DNA of 64,000 nucleotides. Source: an uncultured Collinsella sp. (GTDB taxonomy: Bacteria > Actinomycetota > Coriobacteriia > Coriobacteriales > Coriobacteriaceae). This document shows positions 24,822 to 32,794 of the stretch, in pieces (positions within the stretch are counted from its first letter, which is position 1; each line of letters begins with the position of its first letter). The notes under the pieces are model-generated. The model saw only the letters and a program-made list of their open reading frames with translations, was not told the origin of the DNA and made no database searches. Location: contig CABUNJ010000001.1 in assembly GCA_902492935.1 (NCBI GenBank), forward strand, positions 1-64,000, given 5' to 3'. The translations under genes were made by a program, and so were the position numbers.

Positions 24822-26492
24822 CTAGTGGCGGAGTCCCAGCAGGCCGCGGCCGCGATGACGGGCCTCGGCGGGCACTTGGGCGTGCGGGCCGGCGGCCTTT
24901 ACGGACTCGGGCAGATGCGAGTACTTCTTCTCGAAGTTCTCCTCGAACATCACGGCTAGGTTGTGCGCGGCCTCGTCGTAGCGCGCGGTGCTCTGCCAGT
25001 ATTGGCGCGGCACCAGGATGCCGTCGGGCACACCGTGGCACGTAGTGGGAATGTCGACATTAAAGATATCGTCGTGCAAGAACTCACTGTCCTCGATGGT
25101 ACCGTCGAGGGCGCGGGCCACCAGGGCGCGCGTATAGGCAAGCTCGATGCGATGGCCCACGCCGTAACCGCCACCGATCCAGCCGGTGTTGACCAGATAG
25201 ACACGGGTGCGACCGTCGGCGATACGCTCGCCGAGCATCTTGGCATAGACCATGGGATCGAGCGGCATAAACGGCTCGCCAAACAGCGAGGAGAACGTGG
25301 GCGTGGGTTCGGTGACGCCGACCTCGGTGCCGGGGATCTTGGCCGTAAAGCCCGTCACAAAGTGATACATGGCGGCGTCGGCCGTCAGACGCGAGATGGG
25401 CGGCAACACGCCAAAAGCGTCGCAAGTCAGGAACAGCACGACACTCGGAGTGGTGCCCATGCCCTTAGTCCACGCGTTAGGAATGTGCTCCACGGGATAG
25501 GCCACGCGCGTGTTGTGCGTGATCGAGATGTCGTCGTAGTTGGGCTTGCGGTTCTCGTCGAGCACCACGTTTTCGCAGATTGCGCCAAAGCGGACAGCGT
25601 TGAAAATCTCGGGCTCGTGGAAGGCGTCCAGACCCTCGCATTTGGCGTAGCAGCCGCCCTCGATGTTGAAGATGCCCATGTCGGACCAGCCGTGCTCGTC
25701 GTCGCCGATCAGCAGGCGCGTGGGGTTGGCAGAAAGCGTGGTCTTGCCGGTGCCGGACAGACCAAAGAACACGGCAGTCTCGTGCGTGACGGGATCCATG
25801 CTGGCCGAGCAATGCATGGGCAGCACGTCGTCCTCGACGGGCAGTAGGTAGTTCATGACGCTAAAGATCGACTTTTTAATCTCGCCGGAGTAGCCGGTGC
25901 CGGCGACCAGAATCACGCGCTCCTGGAAGTTGATGACCACGGCAGCGCTGGAGTTGAGGCCCTTGATGGCGGGGTCGCGCTGGTAACCGGGCGCTGCGAG
26001 CACGCAGAAGTCGGGCTCGCCGGTGCGCGCGATTTCGCGGGCGAGCGGGCGGGCGAGCATCTGCTTAATAAAGAGTGCCTGGCTGGCACGCTCGCAGGCA
26101 ACGAGCAGGCGACGCGTGTGGTTGCGGTCGGCGCCCGCCATGCCGCGCGTGACAAACACGTCGCGCTCGTTGAGATAGTCGACGATGCCGGCCTTGATGG
26201 CCTCATAGCTCTCGACGGACAGTGGGCGGTTGACCGCGCCCCAGGCGATTTTGTCGTGCACGTCGGGCGTGTCGACGATAAAGCGGTCGTTGGGCGAACG
26301 GCCGGTACGCTCCCCCGTCTCGATCACCAGCGCGCCGTTGGATGCCATGCGGCCTTCTTCGCGGCGGATAGCGTGCTCGACGAGCTCCGCGGCGGGTAGA
26401 TCGACCAGCAGACGGGGTTGATTCTCGGCGGGATCTTCAACGAGCGTAATACCAAAGTTGGACAAAACTTCTGCAGGGGTAACACCAGGCAT
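24822..26492 (-). CDS. pckA: phosphoenolpyruvate carboxykinase (ATP)
   Basis: The 556-residue enzyme interconverts oxaloacetate plus ATP with phosphoenolpyruvate plus CO2. In gut anaerobes it often runs toward oxaloacetate. Clear signatures are ERTGRSPNDRFIV near residue 60, the PEPCK-specific Walker A GLSGTGKTTLSA near residue 238, the metal-binding GDDEHGWSD near residue 256 and NTGWIGGGYG near residue 440. The ATG at 26492 follows TTTTAAAGGAGGCCCC. A longer frame upstream lacks similarity. Confidence 0.95.
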   Translation of the reverse strand: MPGVTPAEVLSNFGITLVEDPAENQPRLLVDLPAAELVEHAIRREEGRMASNGALVIETGERTGRSPNDRFIVDTPDVHDKIAWGAVNRPLSVESYEAIKAGIVDYLNERDVFVTRGMAGADRNHTRRLLVACERASQALFIKQMLARPLAREIARTGEPDFCVLAAPGYQRDPAIKGLNSSAAVVINFQERVILVAGTGYSGEIKKSIFSVMNYLLPVEDDVLPMHCSASMDPVTHETAVFFGLSGTGKTTLSANPTRLLIGDDEHGWSDMGIFNIEGGCYAKCEGLDAFHEPEIFNAVRFGAICENVVLDENRKPNYDDISITHNTRVAYPVEHIPNAWTKGMGTTPSVVLFLTCDAFGVLPPISRLTADAAMYHFVTGFTAKIPGTEVGVTEPTPTFSSLFGEPFMPLDPMVYAKMLGERIADGRTRVYLVNTGWIGGGYGVGHRIELAYTRALVARALDGTIEDSEFLHDDIFNVDIPTTCHGVPDGILVPRQYWQSTARYDEAAHNLAVMFEENFEKKYSHLPESVKAAGPHAQVPAEARHRGRGLLGLRH

Positions 26493-26632
26493 GGGGCCTC
26501 CTTTAAAAACGCGACACGTGGACGCGGCGCGCACTTTACTCACGTAAAGCCCGTTGTACCCGATATGCAAAAACGTTTTTGCGGCAAGGGCGGCAAGCCC
26601 GCCCAACGGTCAAAAATCGCAGGCAAGCGGCC

Positions 26633-26664
26633 TAGTCATTGGGGACGTTCTTAAACGACTAGTC
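26633..26664. repeat. 32-bp interspersed repeat, copy 2
   Basis: Identical to 7363-7394 at 31 of 32 bases, followed by a related unit GTTGGGGACACTCTTGAACA. Confidence 0.8.
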
Positions 26665-26692
26665 GTTGGGGACACTCTTGAACAGGCAACAT

Positions 26693-26773
26693 TCAAGGAG
26701 TGTCCTCGGATGCCGGCACTTAGGGACGTTCCCAAAGTGCCGGCACATAAGGAACGTCCCCAAGTGCCGACTA
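26693..26773. repeat. TGCCGGCAC/GGACGTTCC repeat array, copy 2
   Basis: Three units with TGCCGGCAC or GTGCCGAC alternate with GGGACGTTCCC or GGAACGTCCCC. GGCACTT ... AAAGTGCC can fold into a hairpin. Related to 14003-14050. Confidence 0.65.
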
Positions 26774-26795
26774 CTGAATGGCGCCGTCGAAATTA

Positions 26796-26812
26796 TTGAA
26801 CAACCTGTTCAA
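26796..26812. promoter_or_regulatory. palindromic operator candidate upstream of the flippase gene
   Basis: TTGAACA-ACC-TGTTCAA is a perfect 7-bp inverted repeat with a 3-bp centre. It lies about 26 bases before the TATACT box, where a regulator would contact the -35 area. Confidence 0.45.
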
Positions 26813-26871
26813 AAACACGAATGGATACCACCGCGACTATACTAGAGCGCAGCAATAGAAAGGACCGCGCT

Positions 26872-28452
26872 TTGAGCATCACGCCCCTCGATAGCATTCG
26901 CCGCGCCATCGCCCGCCGCAACGGCATCTCCAACCCCGCTGCATCGAAAGACGGCGCCGCGAAGGCCCAGGGCGGTCGCATCGAGAACGGCCTGTTCCCC
27001 GCCTCGCACACCGCTGAGGAGCTCGCTCGCATCCAGGAGCTGAGCCAACGCAACGCCGGTGGCCCCAATAGCAACCAAGTCACACGTCACCGGCGCGAGC
27101 GCGATCGAGAGCCCGGCCCCGTACGCCGCATGGTCAACGCTTGGTGGAACCGTCTGCTCGGCGCCGTCTACGGCGGCGGGTTCTCCACGCAAGAGGCTGA
27201 ATACGAAGAGCACGCCACCCGCCGCGATTACCTTTGGAACACTCTCGGCACCGCCGTGTGGGGCTTGGCGTTTCCGCTGCTCACCATCGTGTCCACGCAG
27301 CTCGTGGGCGCCGAAGAAGCAGGCAAATTCTCCATCGCCTTCGTCACCGGCACGCTCATTATGATCGCGTGCAACTACGGCGTGCGCAATTTCCAGGTCT
27401 CGGACATCGACGAAAAGACGTCCTTTGCCTCCTACCAACTCAACCGCTGGCTTTGTGGAGCGCTCGCCCTGGGCTGCGGCCTCATGTACAGCAGCGCCCG
27501 CGGCTATGACGCGCAGATGGCGACGATCGGCCTGGGCGTCTACCTGTATAAGGTCATCGACGGCATCGCCGACGTGTACGAAGGCCGCCTGCAGCAGGCC
27601 GACAAACTCTACTTGGCTGGAATGAGCCAAACGCTACGCTCCGTCGGCGTCATCGCGGTCTTCAGCGTGGCGCTGTTCCTCACGCGCAGCATGCCCATCG
27701 CGGCCATGGCCATGGGTGTCGCCGCGATCGCCTCGCTCGTGCTGGTCACCGCCCCGCTCGCCCTGCTCGAGACCGAAAAATCGCGCCGCATGAGTCTGCG
27801 CGAGACTGGCCACCTGTTTATCCAGTGCGCCCCGCTCTTTGGTGCGCTGTTCCTGTTCAACCTAATTGAGAGCATGCCCAAGTTCGTGATGGAAGGCACA
27901 CTGGCCTACAAATACCAGCTGTACTTTAATGCCCTGTTCTTTCCGGCGCAGGCCATTTTGTTGAGCATTGGATTTATCTACAAACCGCAGCTCCTGCGTC
28001 TGTCGAGCATTTGGGCGAATCCGCGCAAGCGTCGTCGCTTTGACCTGATTATTGTTGCCGTTATGGCACTGATCGTGTTCATTACCGGAGCATGCGCCGC
28101 ATTTATGGCAGGCCCCGGCATCCCCCTCATGAGCTTTATGTACGGCCTCAACTTTGAGCGCTACCGCACGCTGGCACTGCTAATGGTTGTCGCTGGCGGC
28201 ATCACCGCGGCAATCGACTTTATCTACGCCATCGTCACGGTGCTGCGCCACGCCGGCGACGTCACCAAGATCTACCTGATCTGCTTCGCCGTAAGCGTGG
28301 TGCTGCCAGTGATCCTGATTAAGCTGCTGGGTCTGATGGGCGCTGTGGTGAGCTACCTAGCCATCATGGCCCTACTCCTGGTGCTACTGATTATCGAGTA
28401 CGCCCACATCCGCCAACGCATAGAGAGGGACCGGAATCCGTACGGCGCCTAA
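26872..28452 (+). CDS. Wzx/MATE-like polysaccharide flippase-type membrane protein
   Basis: The 526-residue product is a polytopic membrane protein of the MVF/polysaccharide-transporter type. The first 95 residues are hydrophilic and Arg-rich. Then about twelve membrane helices follow, starting at YLWNTLGTAVWGLAFPLLTI. Such proteins flip lipid-linked oligosaccharides across the membrane. The start is taken as TTG at 26872, because it follows GAAAGGACCGCGCT and because a TATACT box lies at 26838-26843, inside the alternative frame that starts with ATG at 26821. No other polysaccharide genes adjoin it; the WecA-like gene at 19090 is the nearest candidate partner. Confidence 0.78.
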   Translation: MSITPLDSIRRAIARRNGISNPAASKDGAAKAQGGRIENGLFPASHTAEELARIQELSQRNAGGPNSNQVTRHRRERDREPGPVRRMVNAWWNRLLGAVYGGGFSTQEAEYEEHATRRDYLWNTLGTAVWGLAFPLLTIVSTQLVGAEEAGKFSIAFVTGTLIMIACNYGVRNFQVSDIDEKTSFASYQLNRWLCGALALGCGLMYSSARGYDAQMATIGLGVYLYKVIDGIADVYEGRLQQADKLYLAGMSQTLRSVGVIAVFSVALFLTRSMPIAAMAMGVAAIASLVLVTAPLALLETEKSRRMSLRETGHLFIQCAPLFGALFLFNLIESMPKFVMEGTLAYKYQLYFNALFFPAQAILLSIGFIYKPQLLRLSSIWANPRKRRRFDLIIVAVMALIVFITGACAAFMAGPGIPLMSFMYGLNFERYRTLALLMVVAGGITAAIDFIYAIVTVLRHAGDVTKIYLICFAVSVVLPVILIKLLGLMGAVVSYLAIMALLLVLLIIEYAHIRQRIERDRNPYGA

Positions 28453-28522
28453 TTGCGGCGATGGGAGCAGCTAAGTTGCGGTGGAATCACCCCGGCTGGG
28501 GTCTCGTTGCGGACACGCAAAA

Positions 28523-28645
28523 CTAAGTGAGTAGACTTTTACCGAATCCCGCACCACACCGACAAAGCACAAATCCGTGACCTGCGGTTTTATTGAGGCA
28601 AATATGTCGGGTGCTCGGCATTTCCAAAAAAGTCTACTCACTTAG
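28523..28645. repeat. inverted-repeat element, 123 bp, 18-bp perfect arms
   Basis: CTAAGTGAGTAGACTTTT at 28523-28540 is perfectly inverted at 28628-28645. The interior contains ACCTGCGGTTTTA, shared in reverse orientation with the element at 7446-7593, whose arms are entirely different. Confidence 0.75.
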
Positions 28646-28659
28646 CCAGCGGGCAGCCA

Positions 28660-28742
28660 AATGATTACTTAATCCCCGTCCCAGAGAAATCAATTAGCGG
28701 GCAGAAGGGCAAAAGTAGTCAAAAAAGGCCCCGTCCAAAATT
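28660..28742. repeat. composite repeat, copy 2
   Basis: TTAATCCCCGTCCCAGA with flanking TGATT/AATCA (28660-28692) is followed by AGTAGTCAAAAAAGG and CCCGTCC (28714-28740). The second part is the reverse complement of module one at 17545-17572. Confidence 0.65.
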
Positions 28743-28760
28743 AGCTACCCCTTGCACCGA

Positions 28761-29600
28761 TTATTCGCCCGGGTTGATGTTCGCGTAGAACTCCGCCCCA
28801 TCATCGAGCCGCAGGATGCCCACGCGGCCGAACTCGGAGCCGGTGGCGGCGGCGCAATCGATATCGATGCGATCGGGCACACCGGCGGCATCCTCGCCGC
28901 CCAGGCGCACGATCTGCCCGCGGCCCGACTCCTCATCGAGCCCTGCCAGGCCGCCAACCTCGCAATAGCGCCCAAGCGATACCGTGGGCGTGTGACCGCT
29001 CACCACGACCGGGCCCTTGCCCTCGGCAGAAAGCAGCCCGGTCGGCACATCCCAATAGCCGTGACGAATCCATAGCAGGTCATCGGACGACTGCACCGCG
29101 AGCATCTGCTGCAGCAGCTCGCGATCGGCACCCACCGCTCCGACGCCATCGACACAATCGACGCCATGCTCAAGCAAAAACGCGCGCGCCGCCTTCATCT
29201 CGATTCCAGCATGTACCAGCAGATACGGGCGCTCCTCGGTCTCGATCACCGCGTAGAGCGGCAGCGCGGCCATCCATCGCACGAGCTCCTCGTATGCCTC
29301 AAATTCCATGTCGTTGAGCTGCTCGCGCGTCGTCCAGCCACCGTTGATATCCCAGGTCTCGGCATCGAGCGGATCCTGACCAATGATGGCATCGAGCATG
29401 ATCTGCTCGTGATTACCCTTGAGCACGTGGGCGTTGGGCAGCGAGCGCACGAGCTTAATAACGCCGACCGGATCGGGCCCGCGATCGATCATGTCGCCCA
29501 GCACGTACAGCGTGTCGTCGGACGTCAACGAGATCTTAGACAGGGCCTCGTCAAGCGCACGCACGTGCCCGTGAGCATCAGATGTCACATAGATCGCCAT
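28761..29600 (-). CDS. calcineurin-like metallophosphoesterase
   Basis: The 279-residue enzyme has all metal-binding motifs of the calcineurin superfamily in order: SDAHGH (7-12), LGDMIDRGPD near residue 34, LKGNHE near residue 59, LVHAG near residue 127 and SGHTP near residue 203. It resembles serine/threonine or diadenosine tetraphosphate phosphatases of the PrpA/ApaH type. The physiological substrate is not evident. A His in the SDAHGH motif replaces the more usual Ile, giving DAHG rather than DIHG, which is seen in some members. Confidence 0.88.
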   Translation of the reverse strand: MAIYVTSDAHGHVRALDEALSKISLTSDDTLYVLGDMIDRGPDPVGVIKLVRSLPNAHVLKGNHEQIMLDAIIGQDPLDAETWDINGGWTTREQLNDMEFEAYEELVRWMAALPLYAVIETEERPYLLVHAGIEMKAARAFLLEHGVDCVDGVGAVGADRELLQQMLAVQSSDDLLWIRHGYWDVPTGLLSAEGKGPVVVSGHTPTVSLGRYCEVGGLAGLDEESGRGQIVRLGGEDAAGVPDRIDIDCAAATGSEFGRVGILRLDDGAEFYANINPGE

Positions 29601-29853
29601 GGTACGCCTCTCCTTGCATTGCGGCCGAAGCCCGGCGCCACAACTAAAACTTCAAGTTGAACTTAAACGTTACCCATTGTACTCCGTTGCAATAAAGCTG
29701 GAAAGGGTTTCCGAGCAGAGGCAAAGACGACTGCCGTCTATGACGATATCGCGCACGCCCGCAATCCAACCCCATAAACCCACCATCTTTGGGTACAAAT
29801 AACCGCAGGCAACTGACCGTGCCACGCCAACCACCCAGGAGCGGACACTATCC

Positions 29854-31455
29854 ATGAACCAGATCCTTCTCTTTATCGGCCTCGTCATTATTCTGTGCCT
29901 GACCATCAAACCCGTCGGCAAAAAGCTCCCCTTCCCCACCCTTCTTATCTTTATCGCGCTCGGCATGCTGTTGGGCGTCAACGGCCCGGCGCACATCGAC
30001 TTTAGCGACTATGCGCTTACCGAAACCGTCTGCAGCACGGCGCTGCTGTTCATCATGTTCTACGGCGGCTTTAACACCAATATCGACCGCGCCAAGCCCG
30101 TCGCTGCGCCGGCGGTGCTGCTGAGCACGCTCGGCGTCGTCATCACTGCCGGCATCACCGGCGTGTTCGCCCACTTCGCGCTGGGGATCGACTGGATCGG
30201 CAGCCTGCTGCTGGGATCGGTCGTGGCATCCACCGACGCGGCGAGCGTCTTTAGCGTACTGCGTGAGCACAGCCTGTCGCTGAGAGGTGGCACCGACTCG
30301 CTGCTCGAGGTCGAATCGGGCTCCAACGACCCCGTCGCCTACATGCTCACCGCTGTGCTCGCTACACTCGCGGCCGGCGGCGACATCAACATTCCCGCAC
30401 TGCTGGCCAAGCAGATTATCCTGGGCGTGGGCCTGGGCCTTGCCATCGGCTGGGCGGCGGGCCGCCTGATTGAACGCGCGCACGCAACGGCCAAGGACGC
30501 GCAGACCATCTTTTTGTTCGCCGTGGCCATCGTCGCCTACGCGCTGCCGAGCTACCTGGGCGGCAACGGCTTTTTGGCTGTATACCTGGCCGGCATTGTG
30601 CTGGGTGCCAGCGACATCACCGGCAAAGTCGAGATGGCGCACTTCTTTGACACCCTCACCGAGATGGCAGAGATGACCATCTTCTTTTTGCTGGGCCTGC
30701 TCGTTACACCCGCACGCCTGCCGCAAATGCTGCTACCGGGCCTGGCACTCATGGCGTTTATGCTCTTCGTGAGCCGCCCCATCGCCGTCGGTGTGCTCCT
30801 AGCGCCCTTTAAGACGAATCCCCGCCAGGTCGCGCTCGTAAGCTGGGCGGGCCTGCGCGGAGCAGCTTCGGTCGTCTTTAGTCTCTTTGCCGTGGTGGCC
30901 GGCGTTCCCGGCGGACACGACCTATTTGACCTGGTATTTGTGATTGCCGTGTCGAGCATTGTGGTGCAGGGCTCGCTGCTGCCGGCGGTGGCGAAGAAGC
31001 TCGATATGATCGATGCGGAAGGCGATGTGCGCCGCACTTTTAACGACTACCGCGACGAGGACGGCATGTCGTTCGTCAAGCTCAAGGTAGGCGCTGGACA
31101 TCCGTTTGCCGGTCGCTCGCTCGCGGACATTGGCAGCGCCACAGACATGCTCGTGGTCCTGGTGCTGCGCGACGGGGCGCACCCAGTGCTGCCCAACGGC
31201 GATACCGTCATCGAGGAAGGTGACCTGCTGGTGATGGCCGCGCCGACGTTTGAAGAGCGTGCCGAGGTTACGCTGCGCGAGGTCACCGTAACCCCCCACG
31301 GTCGCCTGGCCGGCCAGCGCCTGCGCGATGTGCCGCAAGGCAAACATCCGTTTATTGTGGTGATGCTCAAGCGCGAAGGCCAGACGATCATTCCCGATGG
31401 CAACACCCTAATATACGCCGGCGACGAAGCCGTCATTGCCACACTGGCGTCGTAG
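29854..31455 (+). CDS. K+/H+ antiporter, CPA1/NhaP2-type with RCK_C domains
   Basis: The 533-residue protein has twelve or so membrane helices (residues 1-385) of the CPA1 cation/proton antiporter family. They include the signature SVVASTDAASVFSVL near residue 125 and ESGSNDPVAYM near residue 153 with the acidic exchange residues. Two C-terminal cytosolic RCK_C (TrkA_C) domains follow at about 405-470 and 472-533 and probably sense nucleotides or ions. The layout matches NhaP2/CvrA potassium/proton antiporters of 550-580 residues. The ribosome site CAGGAG lies a little far (12 bases) from the ATG. Confidence 0.88.
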   Translation: MNQILLFIGLVIILCLTIKPVGKKLPFPTLLIFIALGMLLGVNGPAHIDFSDYALTETVCSTALLFIMFYGGFNTNIDRAKPVAAPAVLLSTLGVVITAGITGVFAHFALGIDWIGSLLLGSVVASTDAASVFSVLREHSLSLRGGTDSLLEVESGSNDPVAYMLTAVLATLAAGGDINIPALLAKQIILGVGLGLAIGWAAGRLIERAHATAKDAQTIFLFAVAIVAYALPSYLGGNGFLAVYLAGIVLGASDITGKVEMAHFFDTLTEMAEMTIFFLLGLLVTPARLPQMLLPGLALMAFMLFVSRPIAVGVLLAPFKTNPRQVALVSWAGLRGAASVVFSLFAVVAGVPGGHDLFDLVFVIAVSSIVVQGSLLPAVAKKLDMIDAEGDVRRTFNDYRDEDGMSFVKLKVGAGHPFAGRSLADIGSATDMLVVLVLRDGAHPVLPNGDTVIEEGDLLVMAAPTFEERAEVTLREVTVTPHGRLAGQRLRDVPQGKHPFIVVMLKREGQTIIPDGNTLIYAGDEAVIATLAS

Positions 31456-31551
31456 CCATCCCCACCCATAAGTTGTGGTGAAATAGGGACTGAATAGGCC
31501 TCTGAACAGCCATTTCAGTCCCTATTTCACCACAAGTTATTAAGGGGATGG
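31456..31551. repeat. long nested hairpin, 22-bp perfect arms
   Basis: TTGTGGTGAAATAGGGACTG with two more bases (31473-31494) is perfectly inverted at 31514-31535 around a 19-base loop. CCATCCCC and GGGGATGG form an outer stem. It starts at the antiporter stop codon. There is no T-tract, and a normal terminator follows at 31583. Confidence 0.8.
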
Positions 31552-31582
31552 GTTGAAAAACATTTGAATTGACACCGAAATG

Positions 31583-31614
31583 AAAAAAGCCGGGGGATGT
31601 CCCCCGGCTTTTTT
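31583..31614. terminator. bidirectional terminator after the antiporter gene
   Basis: AAAAAAGCCGGGGG pairs with CCCCCGGCTTTTTT around ATGT. Confidence 0.93.
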
Positions 31615-31722
31615 ATGCGAGTCAAGACTAAATACTTCTCGGGAAAACGCCGGCCCATTGCGTCAGCAATTTACGAACCGCTCTACCAACCTCTGGACGG
31701 CTAAGGACTTTTCGCAGGTAGT

Positions 31723-31786
31723 TTGACGAACATATGTTTGCTTATTATAATATTACTTGAAAGCACCCCTTATCTCATGGTATAAA
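31723..31786 (+). promoter_or_regulatory. tandem near-consensus promoters of the DUF3800 gene
   Basis: Promoter 1 is TTGACG-N17-TATAAT (31723-31751), the best sigma-70-type promoter in the window. Promoter 2 is TTGAAA-N18-TATAAA (31757-31786). Transcripts would have leaders of about 110 and 75 bases. Confidence 0.85.
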
Positions 31787-31796
31787 GAATACGGTT

Positions 31797-31868
31797 CCCT
31801 CCAAAAGAGGGGCCTCCAAGAGCCGGGGTCTTACCCCCGGCATTTTTTTGCAAAAATGGAGGCCCATC
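31797..31868 (+). promoter_or_regulatory. leader with intrinsic terminator and anti-Shine-Dalgarno pairing
   Basis: The leader has a small stem CCCTC/GAGGG (31797-31811), then GGGCCTCCA (31810-31818), then a strong terminator hairpin GCCGGGG/CCCCGGC with seven T (31822-31850), then TGGAGGCCC (31857-31865) containing the ribosome site. GGGCCTCCA is the exact reverse complement of the ribosome-site segment. The leader can therefore both stop transcription and hide the start. Confidence 0.75.
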
Positions 31869-32546
31869 ATGAGCGAACTCTCCGTCTTTGTTGACGAATC
31901 TGGCGACCTCGGAGGCGTCTCCAACTACTACCTCGTCACCCTCGTTTTTCACGATCAAAACGATGCAATCGTTGAACGCATTGACCGCTACGAGCGCGCC
32001 CTGTCGCAGTCCTCGCTTCCCAATACGCCTTTTCATGCAGGACCCCTACTGAATGGAAACGGCGACTACAAAGATCTTCCCAAGGAGCAGCGAAGGCACA
32101 TGTTGAGCGCATTTCGCGCGTTCATTCAGCATCTCCCCATACACTATCTCTGTCTGCAATACCGAATGAGCGAATTCGCCGGCAATCAAAACGGTCTCGC
32201 GGAGAGAATGAGGCGAGACCTCACAGTTGAGCTTTTCGACCATCTGGAATTCTTCCAGCGATACGACACCGTTAAGATTTACTACGACAACGGCCAACCG
32301 ATTGTAACGGAGGTCATTCATTCTGCGCTTGAGTACGTTCTAGCAAGGGATGTCATCGTATACCGAGAAGCCACACCACGAGCCTACCGGCTATTCCAAG
32401 TTGCTGACTACATCTGTACGATCGAGCTAACGGCTATCAAGTTTGACAGCAAGGAAGATACAAAGACTGATCGGCTATTTTTTGGAACCCGAAGGACGTT
32501 CAAAAAGGGATTTCTCTTATATCTCAGGAAGAAAAGGATGAACTGA
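31869..32546 (+). CDS. DUF3800 domain protein
   Basis: The 225-residue protein fits DUF3800: the N-terminal acidic motif SVFVDESGDLGG (residues 5-16) and the C-terminal VADYICTIELTAIKF near residue 182 are the family's conserved ends. DUF3800 proteins are thought to have a nuclease-like fold and often occur near phage or defence genes; no activity is established. The gene is AT-richer than its housekeeping neighbours and ends seven bases from the end of the convergent BREX operon, which suggests it belongs to the same island. The start follows GGAGG, which is sequestered in the leader structure. Confidence 0.85.
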   Translation: MSELSVFVDESGDLGGVSNYYLVTLVFHDQNDAIVERIDRYERALSQSSLPNTPFHAGPLLNGNGDYKDLPKEQRRHMLSAFRAFIQHLPIHYLCLQYRMSEFAGNQNGLAERMRRDLTVELFDHLEFFQRYDTVKIYYDNGQPIVTEVIHSALEYVLARDVIVYREATPRAYRLFQVADYICTIELTAIKFDSKEDTKTDRLFFGTRRTFKKGFLLYLRKKRMN

Positions 32547-32553
32547 CCCGGGG

Positions 32554-32766
32554 TCACCAGTCGTCAGACGCTCCGCAGTCATCATCGACGGCAAAGTCGC
32601 GGAGGTCGAGGCCTTCGCGTTCGGCTCGGGCTAGCAGCTCTTGGGGCGACTCATCCTCGATATCCATCACGTCGAGCATGGCAGCCGGAAAGCCCACGCC
32701 GGCCGCACTCCCCGCACGGTCGAGCAGGCTCTCGCGCAGCTGGTCTACATCAACTTCGATCTTCAT
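32554..32766 (-). CDS. small acidic protein at the end of the BREX operon
   Basis: The 70-residue product is strongly acidic, especially the C-terminus (DFAVDDDCGASDDW), and has an N-terminal amphipathic helix (KIEVDVDQLRESLLDRAG). I recognise no family. ATAGGAGGCTGCGCC before the ATG is a good ribosome site. It begins 28 bases after the 458-residue gene and reads in the BREX direction, so it is probably its last gene. Charge and size would suit a protein inhibitor or DNA mimic, but that is speculation. Confidence 0.7.
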   Translation of the reverse strand: MKIEVDVDQLRESLLDRAGSAAGVGFPAAMLDVMDIEDESPQELLARAEREGLDLRDFAVDDDCGASDDW

Positions 32767-32794
32767 GGCGCAGCCTCCTATCGAGCCAAGCCCC

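Larger units (their letters stand above)
26493..26871. other. pckA-flippase intergenic region with repeats and an operator-like palindrome
   Basis: The 379 bases carry the pckA leader, repeat copies at 26633-26664 and 26693-26773, a 17-base palindrome at 26796-26812 and a TATACT box at 26838-26843 for the flippase gene. Confidence 0.6.
28453..28760. other. flippase-metallophosphoesterase intergenic region filled by repeats
   Basis: The 308 bases between two convergent genes hold an inverted-repeat element (28523-28645) and a composite repeat (28660-28742). No gene is seen. Confidence 0.6.
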
